64,000 bases of DNA, from NCBI GenBank assembly GCA_009739215.1, contig VSJF01000004.1:2170001-2234000 (forward strand), written 5' to 3'. The notes beneath the pieces are model-generated. The model saw only the letters and a program-made list of their open reading frames with translations. It had not been told where the DNA came from and did no database searches. This document shows positions 22,739-35,400 of this stretch, one piece after another. Each line of letters starts with the position of its first letter. Position 1 is the first letter of the stretch. The DNA comes from Floccularia luteovirens. Taxonomy: Eukaryota > Basidiomycota > Agaricomycetes > Agaricales > Squamanitaceae. The position numbers were made by a program, and so were the translations under genes.

Positions 22739-25700
22739 CTCAAGGCATGCCCCCCTTTTATGTAAGGTTGGTGTTGTGTGGATCAAGGGGACCGCTGATC
22801 GATACGTTGAGATGTTCTTCAACGTGACTTGAACAAAATTACTAACTAAAATTATATACACCTTGCTCTGTACCCTCTTATACCCTCCGTCGCACATGCA
22901 CCATGGATCTAATCTCAAGTTAGAGCCTATGGTATGTACACCTGATGTTGACCAGATGAGGCCTCCCCACCTGATTCTAATTTTCAGCCTGATCAACCCG
23001 AGTCCGAGTCACTGGCCCACACGTACTTCCTCATCTACAGGGTCCCAAGGTCTTAAGTTCAAGCTCAAGGCCTGGCAACGTCGAATGCATGATCTTCCAA
23101 CAATGAAGAATGCAAAAACAAATAGAACAGCCAAAATAAAAATAAAAAACTTTTCTTGGAAAGTTTGACGCCTTCGAGGTCTAGATATACTCTGACTCTG
23201 CACATGATGTGCTTATTTACGAGATGCACTCTCCTGATGGCTGGGACTTATTTACCATAACCATCCCAGCAGTATACTAAAAAGACAAGTTCTCCCGTTC
23301 ATGATAAATGAAGATCAATGCGACTGCGGAGGAATGTAGCGGTACATTTCCAGGTAGAATTATCACACTCAAGGTGAGTTATTGGCCAGACGCAGTCTAT
23401 CTATCTTGCATATTACGTGAGTGCTGACTACGATTGCACTGATAAGACGTTATTTCAACCCCAATACTATCGGCCACTCTCAGCGACTCAGCAAGCATTG
23501 CAACATAAGCCCAACGTAAGCCGACAACATTTGCAAGGGCGAAAGAAGATCATGATAAGCCCAAAATGCTTAGGACGTTCAGTCGCGTGCGAAACACTAT
23601 ATGCATCCGAGGGTCCGCATTTGTCGCACCTCTCTTTCCACGCATATAAGGACCATCTATTTATCGCCTTCTATTCAATTTATGGTGCAGTTGAGGTCCG
23701 CTGACGGTCCGTGCTTCCCTTCTTTTCGAATCAAGTCTTTGCATGTTAAAATTACCAAATAAATAGAGATTTGGAATACTTCCGATTCATCACAGAATTC
23801 CTTTTTATCGCTTCCAATCAATTCAAGACACAAGGTAAAGCTATGAACGTTGTACCATCCTTTTGCATAATTGGTATTCATGGCTTTCTGGTCATAATTA
23901 CCTAATGTGGCATATGTATATTGATCGCTACAAGCATAGACGAGTTATACGGATGACTATGATCCTGGAACACATTGTCTCTACTTGGATCCAACACACG
24001 CTGGCCACTCTCCGACTACTTTCCCAGGTGAATACAGGGAGATAGAGTCAGTCTTACCCACCCCCAAGATTCTTTTCCGTATACATCAAAAATGAATCGA
24101 TGGTACCTATTCTGGTATGCCACTTGGTAAGTTATTCAGATGCTGTGTATTCTCTCGTACAAGACGCGACCCAGTCATATGGAACTTCAACTACGGCTTG
24201 ATGTTTCATGTTTCTGAGTTTCGTTTCTTTAACTTCTTCGCGGGCATATGTGTGTGCAAAGGTGAGAGTAATATATAATCCCCACTGCCAGTTATCATGA
24301 CATCTGAACAATTTTCGGCTGCAGTGCGGTAAATCCTTCTCCACCGGCCCTTCTTTTCCAAGAAGCGACACTGCCACGCTAAAGTGACACGAAAGGTCAC
24401 AACCAGCATGCTTTCATAGATCATAGAGGAGTCAACGGAAACATACTTACAAGTATCCCAGAGGTGTCACGCATGATGAAAAGAATAGGTCTTCGTCGTC
24501 ATGGATAGCATCCAGCATTTGCATCTTTAGATCTTCGAATCGAAGTGATCTTCTTTGTCATGTGTTATGAACACTAAAACTACGTTAATGATTTGTGGGA
24601 ACTTTGTATGGTAACGTCGCACGGTGTATCCCTGGAAAAACCGAGATCCCTACACTTATAAGTGTATTCCGGGACTAATTTCCCCATGACACAGTTATCA
24701 CGTTATTCACTTTTGCGGCAGTTCTTCAAAAAGGTGCGTAATCTTCTCCTTTCCTGACAGCTGCTATTGAATTTTTATCAGATGCCGCTTTGGACCCTCA
24801 ATCATCCATCTTTACACACGCATTGAACATCACTGCCTTAAAACCTACAAGGAGGAGCTCCGCAAACTGACCCAATTCAAAACAAGAAACGAAAACTAGC
24901 GGGCCGAAAGCAAAGTTCAATCCCGACTCCCACTGTCAACTCCAATTCAACAGAACGTGGTCGGAATCAAATACCATATTTTGGATCCCTTGATTAGACG
25001 GGACTTATACACTTGAATAGTACCGCCCTTCGCAGATGAGATCGACGATCGGTATTGCATAGTTCTAAGTTAAAGATATTGCATCGAAAGAAAATATCGC
25101 ACAGCCTCGTCGTTCTCAGTCAAGAAATAGACTCGGACGCGAAAACGGAACAGTTTGATGCTCCTCTTTATTCTATGATTAGGAGTGGGATCTGTTCTTC
25201 TGTAATGACTCCATGAACTACATGAAGGCAAGTCTGACGTATCATGGGATATGATCGTTGCTCTGTGAGTAGGACGTTACTAAGTAAGTGTTTCCATGCA
25301 TGAGAGTGGAGTGTTGATGCCGTATTGCTCTTTCATTCTTCTGGTACCTTCGACAAGTAGCAGTCTATTGTTGGAGTTAGTACGAGATGGCCCACATGCT
25401 TCCTATGTCATTAATCGCAGACGCTTTCAGACTGTATCAAAAGCCTCCGTAGCGGGTTATATATCATTATGTTTGAGGTATTCTGCTACATCTGGTTGAT
25501 GATTCCGGACCTCGGTACTACAGGCCCGAAGTCTACTGTGTTCATTTTAACTATGACCCTTGATGAAGAGAGAACAGCTCTGTCCAGAAAGAGCATTGTA
25601 TTTTCTGATAGTCTTCAAATCTGAACCACTTTGGATTGAAAGTTACTTGCTCTAACCTAACCTTATAAACATGAAATTACTATCGGGTGGAGTCGGGAGT

Positions 25701-27200
25701 GTAACGTAAAACATATGTGAAATGTGTACCCGATGGACTTCGATGATTTCTATGAGAAGTAAAGGTCGCATTATGAATGAAAGTATAAGCGTCTTTTCAC
25801 AAGTAAAGGCTGATTAATAATTACTTTGAGTCACGAGTTTTGGGTCATGTTTCCAAAAACATGAAATATGTCCCATAACCGCAATGGAGAAGTATGCAAT
25901 GTGTGGGTTACGTAGGGGAAGATATGTTGGTGGCGTTGAAATCACTACATTTTATAGAAAAGCATCGAGACGTGAGACTTGCATCGAAATACCTGAGAAA
26001 GGTTAAGTCGAGATCCTTTGGAATCCATGCAGAGATAATGCTGGAGTTTGGTCATAGCTTGCATGATCCGGAGAGATATCCGGTTTCGACAACATCGAAG
26101 ACAGCGACACCTTGATTTTGAATCCGTCCGATGAATCTGTCCCACAGCTCCCATGAGAAGATACAGTGAAATCTCGCTCTCACCAACCGGCACTGTGTTA
26201 CAGAAGGTTGTCTACTATGCAAGCACATGTTGGAAAAGTATCGTGGGATATTTTGTGTTCTTTGAACTTTGTTAATATATAACAGAGCTTGCAGTCTGGT
26301 ACACCGATGGTATGGTCATGAGCCGTGCCAACTTCTTGCGAATAATTTCCTTCAATAAGAATCCACACTATGGCATACCAGAAGTGTATCGCTAGATATC
26401 GGCTGTCGTTATCGTCAAGATCTGGACATTCGAATCAGTGAAACATAAGAGCTCCAACAAGACGGAACAATGAACGAGCTTTATGTTCTAAAAGTGTATA
26501 AATTTCATCATAGATAGGGCCAGATAGTTGATTCAGGACTTACATACAAAAAATGGGGCACATCTTATTGAGGGTTTGTCGACACGTTCATGTAGTATAA
26601 GTGCACGACTGCTTGGAGCCTGCGGAAGTTTCCGTATGGTAGATAACGGTGCTTCGTCGGTAGTTAATACGTTTGTACTAGCTCTCGAACGTCCCATAAA
26701 CGATAGTCATATCGTCGCAATAACTCGAGGTAATCACACGCTTGAGCTTGGAGAAAAAATACTCGTCAATCTGATTCAAAATTAATGAAACCTAGCTGTG
26801 GATGGTACTGCAGCATTTAACCTCTCTCCCCTAGAACATTCGAAATCAGAAACGGTAATAGCCCATAGGCTTTGATTAAGTGACAAGAGGGTCCTTGTGT
26901 GTTCACGAAATCTGAAATGATTAAAACTCATCTTTAATTACGCAAACCATACCAGTCTGTTCAGACACGTCTGGAGTTACCAACTGTTGGCTAGGTTTAA
27001 GATCATATCGAGCATTGTGTTGGGTGGAGTAATTTTGACGAGGTCATGCGAAATACAAAAATATTTCCATTTTGGGAAAATATTCGGGCGTTGTCCGATG
27101 ACATGGAGTGGTGACTTCAGTGCGTTCTGTAAAGCGACTTCAACGTTTTCTTGTTCAACGGTCGAACTGTTGACTAAACCCAGCTACTTGCTGGTGAACT
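22739..27200. other. Gene-free island of about 4.5 kb
   Basis: This stretch has only short unrelated open frames without splice logic or recognisable motifs. One minus-strand frame (23203-23009) encodes a Lys/Arg-flanked hydrophobic segment (FFIFILAVLFVFAFFIV) that could be a single membrane helix, but it has no good ATG. I see no terminal repeats, transposase or reverse-transcriptase motifs, and no tRNA. The prolyl oligopeptidase promoter and the carrier-gene promoter lie at its two ends. Confidence 0.4.
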
Positions 27201-28518
27201 ATGACTGGCGACTCGGTCAAAGCACCGGCCAGCTTCTTTCCTACAACTGCATTGGTATGTATAGCACAAAATTTTCATTCAACTGACTGACCATTGTACC
27301 TCCAGGATCATGCTGCTGCAGGACTTGGGGCTGGTATTGTCACGACGTTATGCATGAACCCTCTGGACATGTTGAAAGTCAAGCTTCAAGTTATGACTTC
27401 GAATCCCTCTGGGCAACTCGGAAAGCAGATCTGGCTGTCCTTGAAAGATGTCCAGCAACAGCAAGGGTGGAAGGGTTTATACCGTGGGCTTGTCAGTAAT
27501 GTTGCTGGAAATGCGTCTAGCTGGGGACTCTACTTTCTTTTGTAGGTACAACAATATTCTGATTATGACGTGTCTGCAATTGACTTCGCAGTACAGTTAT
27601 AACATGTTGAAGAAAAGAGCTTCAGGGGATGACATCACAAAACAGTTGTCAGCAGCACAGTATCTCATATGTTCCGCAGAAGCAAGTTCGCAATGTTCTC
27701 TCTAGCTGTTATCCATACGCTACACTTACATATACACTGTTCTCACAGGTGCTGCAACAGCAATCATAACAAATCCTCTATGGCTTGTAAGAGTAAGGAT
27801 GTTTACGACTGGCGAGAACTCTCCCGGCGCATACAGAGGGCTATGGGGTGCGTCATTAAATCTATCTTTCTACATTCCACTGTCTAATGTGTGGCAATGC
27901 TTAAAAGATGGGCTATCAACAATCGTGAGGACTGAGGGCGTTTCAGGTCTATTTCGTGGGACGTCTTTGGCGCTTTTTGGTGTCAGCAATGGTGCTATCC
28001 AATTTGTTGTCTACGAGAAAATGAAAGCTTGGGGATTCGATCGAAAAAAGCAGCAGTTCAAACGGGAAGGGAAAGAATGGACCCCTGAAGTTGACAAATT
28101 GGTGTGTATCACCCACATTATGCTGTTTCGTGTCAAGGATTAACTTTCTGCTTTTCTCATAGTCGAATACATCATACACAGTCATGTCTATTTCCAGTAA
28201 ACTAGCTGCTCTATCAGTGACCTACCCTTACCAAGTTGTGAGGTCAAGAATACAAGTATGTGAATATTGTAATACAATCAAGCTTGCTGCTCACTTCTTG
28301 CACAGAACAATGCCCAAATAGAACAGTTCCCTTCGATTCCGGCAACCATAGCTCGAACTTGGAATCGAGAAGGGTTCCGCGGCTTCTACCGTGGGTTAGG
28401 AACCAATCTTGTACGGGTTCTACCCGGCACTTGCGTGACATTTGTTGTATATGAAAACCTTGCATGGTTATTGCGAACGACAGCTGCGAAGCGGCAATCC
28501 AACTATAGATCTTCCTAA
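27201..28518 (+). CDS. FLX1: Mitochondrial carrier, FAD/folate type
   Basis: Seven exons: 27201-27254, 27306-27541, 27597-27685, 27749-27847, 27908-28101, 28163-28255, 28306-28518, giving 325 aa. Three mitochondrial-carrier repeats are visible, with signature motifs NPLDMLKVKLQ, NPLWLVRVR and YPYQVVRSRIQ, each followed by a GL(Y/F)RG helix start (GWKGLYRGL, VSGLFRGT, GFRGFYRGL). The segments VSNVAGNASSWGLYFL and PGAYRGLWDGLSTIVRTEG are characteristic of the Flx1/SLC25A32 group, which moves FAD or folate across the inner mitochondrial membrane. The fourth intron (27848-27907) is 60 bases with no stop, so its retention would add 20 residues in the matrix loop. All exon phases agree. Confidence 0.88.
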
Positions 28519-28877
28519 TAATTATCAATCAGACTCAGCTAAACCAAACCCCCACTGCATTTTTTAAATCATATTTTCAATTATTGGCTATAAATCATTT
28601 TATAGAGATGTTGTATAGAACCAGACGTATCCGTATATCATCTACACGCACCTCTACATATGTTCCCATGTTGCAATATTTTCAGGATAGTAATAGTTAT
28701 CCAATTGTGGAGACCAGTATACTGTTTACCTGAGCCGTTGGAAATAAACACGTTATCCAAGTTTAGTCCATTGCACAACACTTGGCCTTAACTTTTTTGC
28801 AACATCCTATGCAAAGGTAATCTCATTTTGTAATGGTGTTCACGCTTATACTAATGCTATAACGACCCTTTTAGCGT
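28519..28877. other. Intergenic between FLX1 and IF-3
   Basis: 359 AT-rich bases holding the carrier 3' region and the IF-3 promoter. No other element seen. Confidence 0.35.
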
Positions 28878-29582
28878 ATGAGCGCAACACTACAGCTCAG
28901 CCGAGTCTCTCAAGCAGTACGCGTCTGCACACGTTATGTTCATGTACCGACCCGGAAAGTCAAACCAGTTGCTAAGACCCACAGAAACGATGCTATCAAA
29001 CATAAATTCGTGAAATTAGTGGATCCGGAGTCAGGCCAGCTTCTTCCCTCACAATCCCTACGCAATATCATGGACTCCATAAATATCAAAACACACGCTG
29101 TCGAGCTAGTACAGAACGAACCCGAACCCATTGTCAAGATCGTGGATAAAAAGGAAGCGTTTGAAAAAATGAAGGAGGCTAAAAATAAAGCAAAAAATAC
29201 GAAGGCAATTTCAAAATCGGTGCAGTTGACTTGGGATACTGCCACTGCCGATCTGGCACATAAAATCGGAAAGGTTAGGGAGATTCTTGAGGAGGGATTT
29301 CGTGTGGACCTTGTGTTTAACCCGAAGAAAGGACGTCCTGCTCCCCGCCGCCCGGAAATGAAAGAGAGGTTGGATGAAGTTACATTGCAACTCTCTGATA
29401 TATCGAAAGTGCGGAAACCAGCCGAGTACCATAGGGCTGTAGCATATCTCTTCTTAGAAAGTACTGCACCACAGAAGGTGCAAACCCAAGTAGAGAAGAC
29501 AGGAACACCAACCATTTCAAAGTATAGACTTCGAAATACAAGGACAGACTCCGGACAGGTTTTAGATTTATATCAGGATTGA
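28878..29582 (+). CDS. AIM23: Mitochondrial translation initiation factor IF-3
   Basis: One uninterrupted exon of 234 codons. The front (MSATLQLSRVSQAVRVCTRY) looks like a mitochondrial targeting peptide. An IF-3 N-terminal domain follows (FVKLVDPESGQ, MDSINIKTHAVELV, PIVKIVDKKEAFEK), then a Lys-rich linker helix and the C-terminal domain (TADLAHKIGKVREILEEGFRVDLVF, GRPAPR, RLDEVTLQLSDI). IF-3 keeps the small mitoribosomal subunit free and checks the start codon. The lack of introns is unusual here; the neighbouring PPR-like gene is also intronless. The stop lies only 44 bases from that convergent gene. Confidence 0.85.
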   Translation: MSATLQLSRVSQAVRVCTRYVHVPTRKVKPVAKTHRNDAIKHKFVKLVDPESGQLLPSQSLRNIMDSINIKTHAVELVQNEPEPIVKIVDKKEAFEKMKEAKNKAKNTKAISKSVQLTWDTATADLAHKIGKVREILEEGFRVDLVFNPKKGRPAPRRPEMKERLDEVTLQLSDISKVRKPAEYHRAVAYLFLESTAPQKVQTQVEKTGTPTISKYRLRNTRTDSGQVLDLYQD

Positions 29583-29625
29583 AAACAGAATTATTTTCAT
29601 TGGGATATAGCTATTGTACAGATAA

Positions 29626-32175
29626 TCATTTTACACAACGCTTGCAATATGAAGGCGTCCAATTTGGTACCGAGGATTTATTGTTGAAAACATGAAGCAA
29701 TAAGGAGGACTTATGCCTTCGACGATTGCGACCCGCAAAAGGCAGGGGACGGCGATCTAGTACATGGAACTTGTTCAGATGCCTCCTTTCGATGGATCGC
29801 CCTACGAAAATGTGCTTTAAGCCAGTTGGAATAGGGTGGCCGGTTCTAACCATCTCCTCTACAACCTCATGTAAATCCTCGTTCCACAGAGTGGACAAGG
29901 TACCATCCGTTGCATATGACTCTTGGGCCTTACGGTATAGAGTGTCATAGTAAGCCTCACTTTCTGCCTGACTTTTGAAGTTTGCTGGTTGACGTGGAGC
30001 AATAACATCAAGCAATGTATTAAAAAACCGGCCATCGAGCTTGAATGAACTTGGCCGAAATTTTGAAGGACGTGCTAACATTTTAGCTTCTCGGAAGATG
30101 GCCATGATCATATGACGTGCTCGCCCGTCGGCTTGCCAGTCGCTCATAGAGACAGGCGTCCAGGGTGCACCGTTCGGTAGCTCTATGACAAAGCACTTGA
30201 CCATGATGGTGTACGCATGTATGGGGAGATGCCAAGGTTCTAGGGATGATTGGCTTTGTACTTCGGCCTCTCTCGCCCAAAACCATAATTTATGAGCGAG
30301 TCCGGTGTTGCCAGCTTTAGTCAAGCCGTGCAAAAAGGATGTCACAATCTGCGGTCCCAGTTTAGCAATGCGGTCTAGACACTTTTTACGCGTGAATAGA
30401 TTGTCCTTTGTGATCTCATGCAGCAGTGACTTTATCTCTGGTATGACAATAAAAAGCAAATCCTTCACAGCCTCTGGTTTACCGGATGATATCAAGTAAG
30501 TGATGTAGGTTGTCAAAGTATGAGGTTCCCATTTTGAAACGCTGAGCTCTTTGTATTGTTCGAACCCTTGCAGAGCAGTCTCGACTATGGTGGAGTGGCG
30601 AAGTAGCGAGCCAGATCGGAGGAGTATATTGAGGGTTGTGGTATCGGGAGCAAGTGGTTCAAAGCGTATTTCCGTCATATGATTCAAAATTCTTTCAGCA
30701 AGAGGTGGAGAGAGTCTATGGCGCAAAGCATAATGTATAAGGGTGTTATATGCTTGGATATTAAGCGGCGGTAGGGCGTCATATTTGGTCATCCATGACT
30801 TGGAGGGATTCGTGAAACATTGCTGAGCACCAGATGGTTGGTCAGGGGGCTTTGTTGGAAGAGTATCAATCAGTCGTTGAAGAACTTCATGAAAATACTG
30901 GTAAGCCTTCATCTTGAACGGTTTGTTGTCTTTCATTATCCAGACTTCGTTCTCCAGATTTGGGCAGCTTGTGAGAGAGTGGATCAGGGTTGAGATATTT
31001 CCGAATGGTATGAGACGGTTGTCGAGGAGGGAAGCAATATTTGCAAGAGCCTGTAGTGAGGATTGTATGGAGTCTTCATGTGACGGATCGACTCCATCCT
31101 GAGACAACACCTTGTCGATAAACTTGAGGATAGAAAACATACTGTCTTTCGACAAGGCAAGGTTTTCAGCACGCATGAGGTTGTACTGCGTTCGCAGATT
31201 ATTGCCTGTGTTTGTGGCAGCTGTCTCTTCAGGTAGTGATGTCAAGTGAGCTGCAAGCAGTTTCTTCTTCTGCTCATTCTGGGCAACCAAACCAAAAATC
31301 AAGGAAGCAATGATAATCTCTCCATTAATGATGCACAAAGCGATTAATCTTCTGAATATAGTGTTCGTACGGTGATTCTTGTGTTTCCGAGCTAGGTCCA
31401 AGAGTTGAAGAGCAAATCGGGTACCGCCATCCTTAGCCATTGAAGGATGAAGTTTCAAACAATTAGATTTGCTAGTCTGTCCTGCGGTGGAAACAACTGG
31501 ATTTTTGCCTTGCGGCAGTATGAAGGGGGTTTTCGAGACAGAGTCGGTCACTGCTTCTAACGTTTTGCTTCGAACCTTAATGCCGCTAATCATCATCTGT
31601 TTCACCAGATTACCAGCTTTTTTAGAGAGACCAAGGTGTAAAAGACCATGGATGAGAGCATGCCAAGATAATCGTGGAGATATATCGTGCGGAAAATGGA
31701 TAGACATTTGCTCAAAATCACCCAATGGCATTCCTATCCACCGAAGATTTTCTCTTGTAGTGTCTGTACGAAGACTGGCATATCGAACGGAATTTAGAAT
31801 CAAGTATGCGTCCGGGAGAGCTTTATTCCGAATTGATACGTGAATTGCACGAGCCGCAGCCCTTGATATATGCGCGGTAGATAACGAGGTCGCAGAATCA
31901 GACTCATGTGATAGGAGAGAAGACAACGGAGGAGCAGGATGTCCAGGTGGGTAGAAAAATCCTGTGGGTGGCGTCGAAACACGCATAAGGCTGGTTGCAG
32001 TTGAATATTTGGTATGCTGGGTTGTATCTAGTTCCAGAAGTGATCTTCCACTGCAAATATTTTTCCTCAACCATGCTGTAGTATACCCGGGGACGCTATG
32101 TCCAATTATGTAACGTTGGCCAAACACGCAATAGCGCTGTGTAAGTCTGGCTGTGCTTAGCCAGTTGCATTGCAT
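29626..32175 (-). CDS. Pentatricopeptide-like helical-repeat protein, probably mitochondrial
   Basis: A single exon of 849 codons. The first 50 residues are Arg/Ser-rich without acidic residues and look like a mitochondrial leader. The rest is helical, with PPR-like repeats such as NIQAYNTLIHYALRHRLSP and PDTTTLNILLRSGSLLRHS, and further weaker copies (LSWHALIHGLLHLGLSKKAG, HAYTIMVKCFVIEL). PPR proteins bind organelle RNA and guide its maturation or translation. The specific target is unknown. It shares its upstream region (32176-32460) with CBP80, divergently. No frame break is present. Confidence 0.7.
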   Translation of the reverse strand: MQCNWLSTARLTQRYCVFGQRYIIGHSVPGYTTAWLRKNICSGRSLLELDTTQHTKYSTATSLMRVSTPPTGFFYPPGHPAPPLSSLLSHESDSATSLSTAHISRAAARAIHVSIRNKALPDAYLILNSVRYASLRTDTTRENLRWIGMPLGDFEQMSIHFPHDISPRLSWHALIHGLLHLGLSKKAGNLVKQMMISGIKVRSKTLEAVTDSVSKTPFILPQGKNPVVSTAGQTSKSNCLKLHPSMAKDGGTRFALQLLDLARKHKNHRTNTIFRRLIALCIINGEIIIASLIFGLVAQNEQKKKLLAAHLTSLPEETAATNTGNNLRTQYNLMRAENLALSKDSMFSILKFIDKVLSQDGVDPSHEDSIQSSLQALANIASLLDNRLIPFGNISTLIHSLTSCPNLENEVWIMKDNKPFKMKAYQYFHEVLQRLIDTLPTKPPDQPSGAQQCFTNPSKSWMTKYDALPPLNIQAYNTLIHYALRHRLSPPLAERILNHMTEIRFEPLAPDTTTLNILLRSGSLLRHSTIVETALQGFEQYKELSVSKWEPHTLTTYITYLISSGKPEAVKDLLFIVIPEIKSLLHEITKDNLFTRKKCLDRIAKLGPQIVTSFLHGLTKAGNTGLAHKLWFWAREAEVQSQSSLEPWHLPIHAYTIMVKCFVIELPNGAPWTPVSMSDWQADGRARHMIMAIFREAKMLARPSKFRPSSFKLDGRFFNTLLDVIAPRQPANFKSQAESEAYYDTLYRKAQESYATDGTLSTLWNEDLHEVVEEMVRTGHPIPTGLKHIFVGRSIERRHLNKFHVLDRRPLPFAGRNRRRHKSSLLLHVFNNKSSVPNWTPSYCKRCVK

Positions 32176-32460
32176 GTGTCACATTACTGAATAAGTTGGA
32201 TTAGAGAAGTATTATATGTTTAATGGAAAACATACCCAGGACCAATGAAACTATTTGCAAGGATGTCGGCGTCCGGATGATGTCGCAACGATTTTTCTTT
32301 GGGTGCACGTGGTTTGGATGTCCGCTTTTGGTTATTTTAGAAAACTGTTGAACAGACTCTTGCAGTGTCTGCGACGACTTGGGGAATCAACGTATAACAG
32401 TTTGGCGCAAGCCTGCATTTATACTTTTCGTCTTATTCTGAAAGAATCTGAAAAATTGCC

Positions 32461-35400
32461 ATGAGTCACGAACGGCGCTCAGGTGGTCACCGCAGACGGC
32501 ATAGAGACAGAGGTGAGGAAAAACTTAGCGGAATTTCTTAAAACTACAACGCCGTCTATATATACAGACGACAATGATGACCGTAGGCGTGAAGTTCATG
32601 AGACTCCCGACGAAAAACTCAAGAATACAATCATCAAATTCGGCGAAGTCGTACGTCGAGCACTTCTTTTTACTAAGGAAAACTGACTCGTGTCACCACT
32701 ACTTAGGATGCCGTAGAAGAATTACCTCGCTTGGACAAGCAAATACGAGAACATACACCTCTTAACGTTCAGAATCTTTCAGAGGCTTTCCGCATTGGGT
32801 ACATGCGCAAAATATCTACTATACCAGATACAGCGACTGATTTCACACTTCAGAGTCACTGAACAACCCTACAAGATCCCATACTATGCTGCATTACTTC
32901 TCAGTCTTCATGATTTCCGCGACGAAGAACCTTCAACTACTCCACCACTTGGTAGATTGATATTGGAGGATTTTTGGAAGGGCTTCCAAGGTTACTTGGA
33001 TAAGGTTGCTTGGAGGGAAACACGTCTTTGTGTGAGTGTCAAGTTTGATTGTGTTACGCAGTATAGGTATCGAAAGCAATTTAGATTCATTTCTTCGCTC
33101 ACCTCACCATGGCTAAATTGATTTCGCCGGAATCTATGTTTGGCCTTCTCCAATCTCTCACCGCCGTCTTTGACGAGTTTGGCGTTTCGCATGGACGAGC
33201 AAAAAAGGCGGCTTTGTGTGCAGGAGAGGGTTTAATGATAGTAAGCTTTGAAATTCTTCTTTTCAACAAGTGTTGACCATAGTTGTAGGGCGGTCCAATC
33301 TTGAAAGCCACCTCACCAACAAATGTAGCCGAAATCATGGATGCTATACAAACTTACAACGACAGTACAATCGCACAAAAGTGGCTAGTAGCCTCCACAG
33401 GTAATTTACTTTGCGATGTTTCCTCTTTTGAAGGCGGAGATGAGGTTCGTAAGATTGTTTTTCTGTAGCATTGCTCACATGGTGACTTATGGTGACAAGA
33501 TTATCGATATTCTTCTGAGCTCTTTGCGAACCCTCGATGCTTCCGACTTCGCTGACACTGCAGATTGTTTCCCTCGGCCATATACAATGCTTCATGATAT
33601 TGATGTCTCAATCCTACCACCCTATCACCTACCTTCAGTCTTGGTTCCGCCTGAAATAATCGAACTTGATGCTTTGTCGACAGCCTCTGGGGAAGGAGAT
33701 GCTCAAGTGAAAAGAGAAGAGTGGCCTGAATTCTTCATACGCCTTTTCACGAGTGATGTGTGTTCTTTTCGTAGACCTCGCGAGCATCAACAATTCTCAC
33801 AGTCACATCTGTTCAGGTATCCCCAGACACTCATAATGCAGCAGGTTATGTTGTTCGCACTGCCCTCCTTGATATTATCGATATTTTCGAGGTTAACAGG
33901 AAAGAATGTGCTCGTCTTTTGCTAGAATACCCTAAGTGGTCCCTTGCGGGTACATTCAAACCCAAGCCTGGTGCCGCGACTGAGACAGAACCAGTAACCG
34001 GGAAAGATTGGCAGTTAGAAAGCACCATCATTGAGGTACCTCCTTTCTTCTGTCTGGAAATCTCGAAACAGAAACAAAAGGCTGATTCAAATTTAAATTT
34101 ATAGACCATTCTCGGAGCTTACTTGCTGTTACCTGAATCATCTCATAAATCGATTTATTACATTAGTCTTATCACAGAAGTGTGCAAGCTCTCTCCCAAA
34201 ACTGTTGGACCAGCTCTCGGAAAATCAATTCGAAAATTGTATGTGGCGTTATCTGAAGGCCTGGATGTCGAAGTTGCCCGCCGTTTTGCCGAATGGTTCG
34301 CGGTGCATATGAGCAACTTCGGCTTTCAATGGGTTTGGAACGAATGGTATGGAGTTGTTGATTTGGACCCACCCCAAAAATCAACTCACTTTCGTAATAG
34401 GCTGCCTGATCTTGCATTAACTGTTCAACATCCCCGGAGGGCATTCATGAGGAGGGCCATAGAATTTGAAATCAGGTTATCGTACCACGATAGGATCATG
34501 AAAACCCTCCCAGAACAGATGCGATTATCAGAGGCATACACGATTTCCGAACAAGCTCCTGGACCTGACTTTGAATATGATGATCCATGTGAGTTTATAT
34601 CTTTGTTCTTGTGATAGTTATCAGACCGCTCGTCTTTGTAGCCAATGCCCGCCATGACGCCGCACAGTCAATTTTGAACCTTTTCCGAGGACGTACCAAG
34701 GCAGAAGACGTTATTTCTCATCTGGACACCCTTAAAAGTACATTAGAACTTTCTGATGAGGGGCACGTTAATGTCGATTCCACCCTGCGATCCATTGCCG
34801 TACAATCACTTCTACACATTGGGTCTAGATCCTTTTCCCATCTTTTGAACGCGATTGAACGCTATCTGCCACTTCTACGAAACCTTGCAAGCGATGGTTC
34901 CTCCAGCACTGGTGGAAGCGGGAACGCCGAGGCTAAGGCGGATATCCTTACCGCGTCGGCTGCATTCTGGAAGCATAACAGGCAAATGGTTGGAATCGTC
35001 TTCGATAAACTGATGCAATACCAAATTGTGGATCCAACTGATGTATCGGCGTGGACATTTTTGCACGGTTCGGCAGTTGGTCAGTTGAGTGAGCTAGCAG
35101 GGCCTCTGAACCTCAGCGCTTTTGAGTGGGATTTGCTGAAGGCAGCTTTGGATAAGGCTAACGGACGGGTGATGATTGCTAGGAGAAAAATTGCTTCTTT
35201 GAGAAAAGAGGATGATGATGCCCGAGCTCGTGTCAAAGCAAGCACCAACGAGAACATGGAAGTAGACGCGGAGCCAAAACCAGGTGTGCAAACAGCGAAC
35301 CAGCACCTTTAATCTTATTCATCCTTATTATCTTGTAGATGATACACCTGCTGATGTAGACAACCCTGCACTAAGCACTGCACTCAAGGCGTTCTCAAGT

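Noticed and set aside
28940..29515. Long minus-strand open frame opposite IF-3.
   Set aside because: The plus frame has clear IF-3 domains; the minus frame has no motif and only arises from codon bias.
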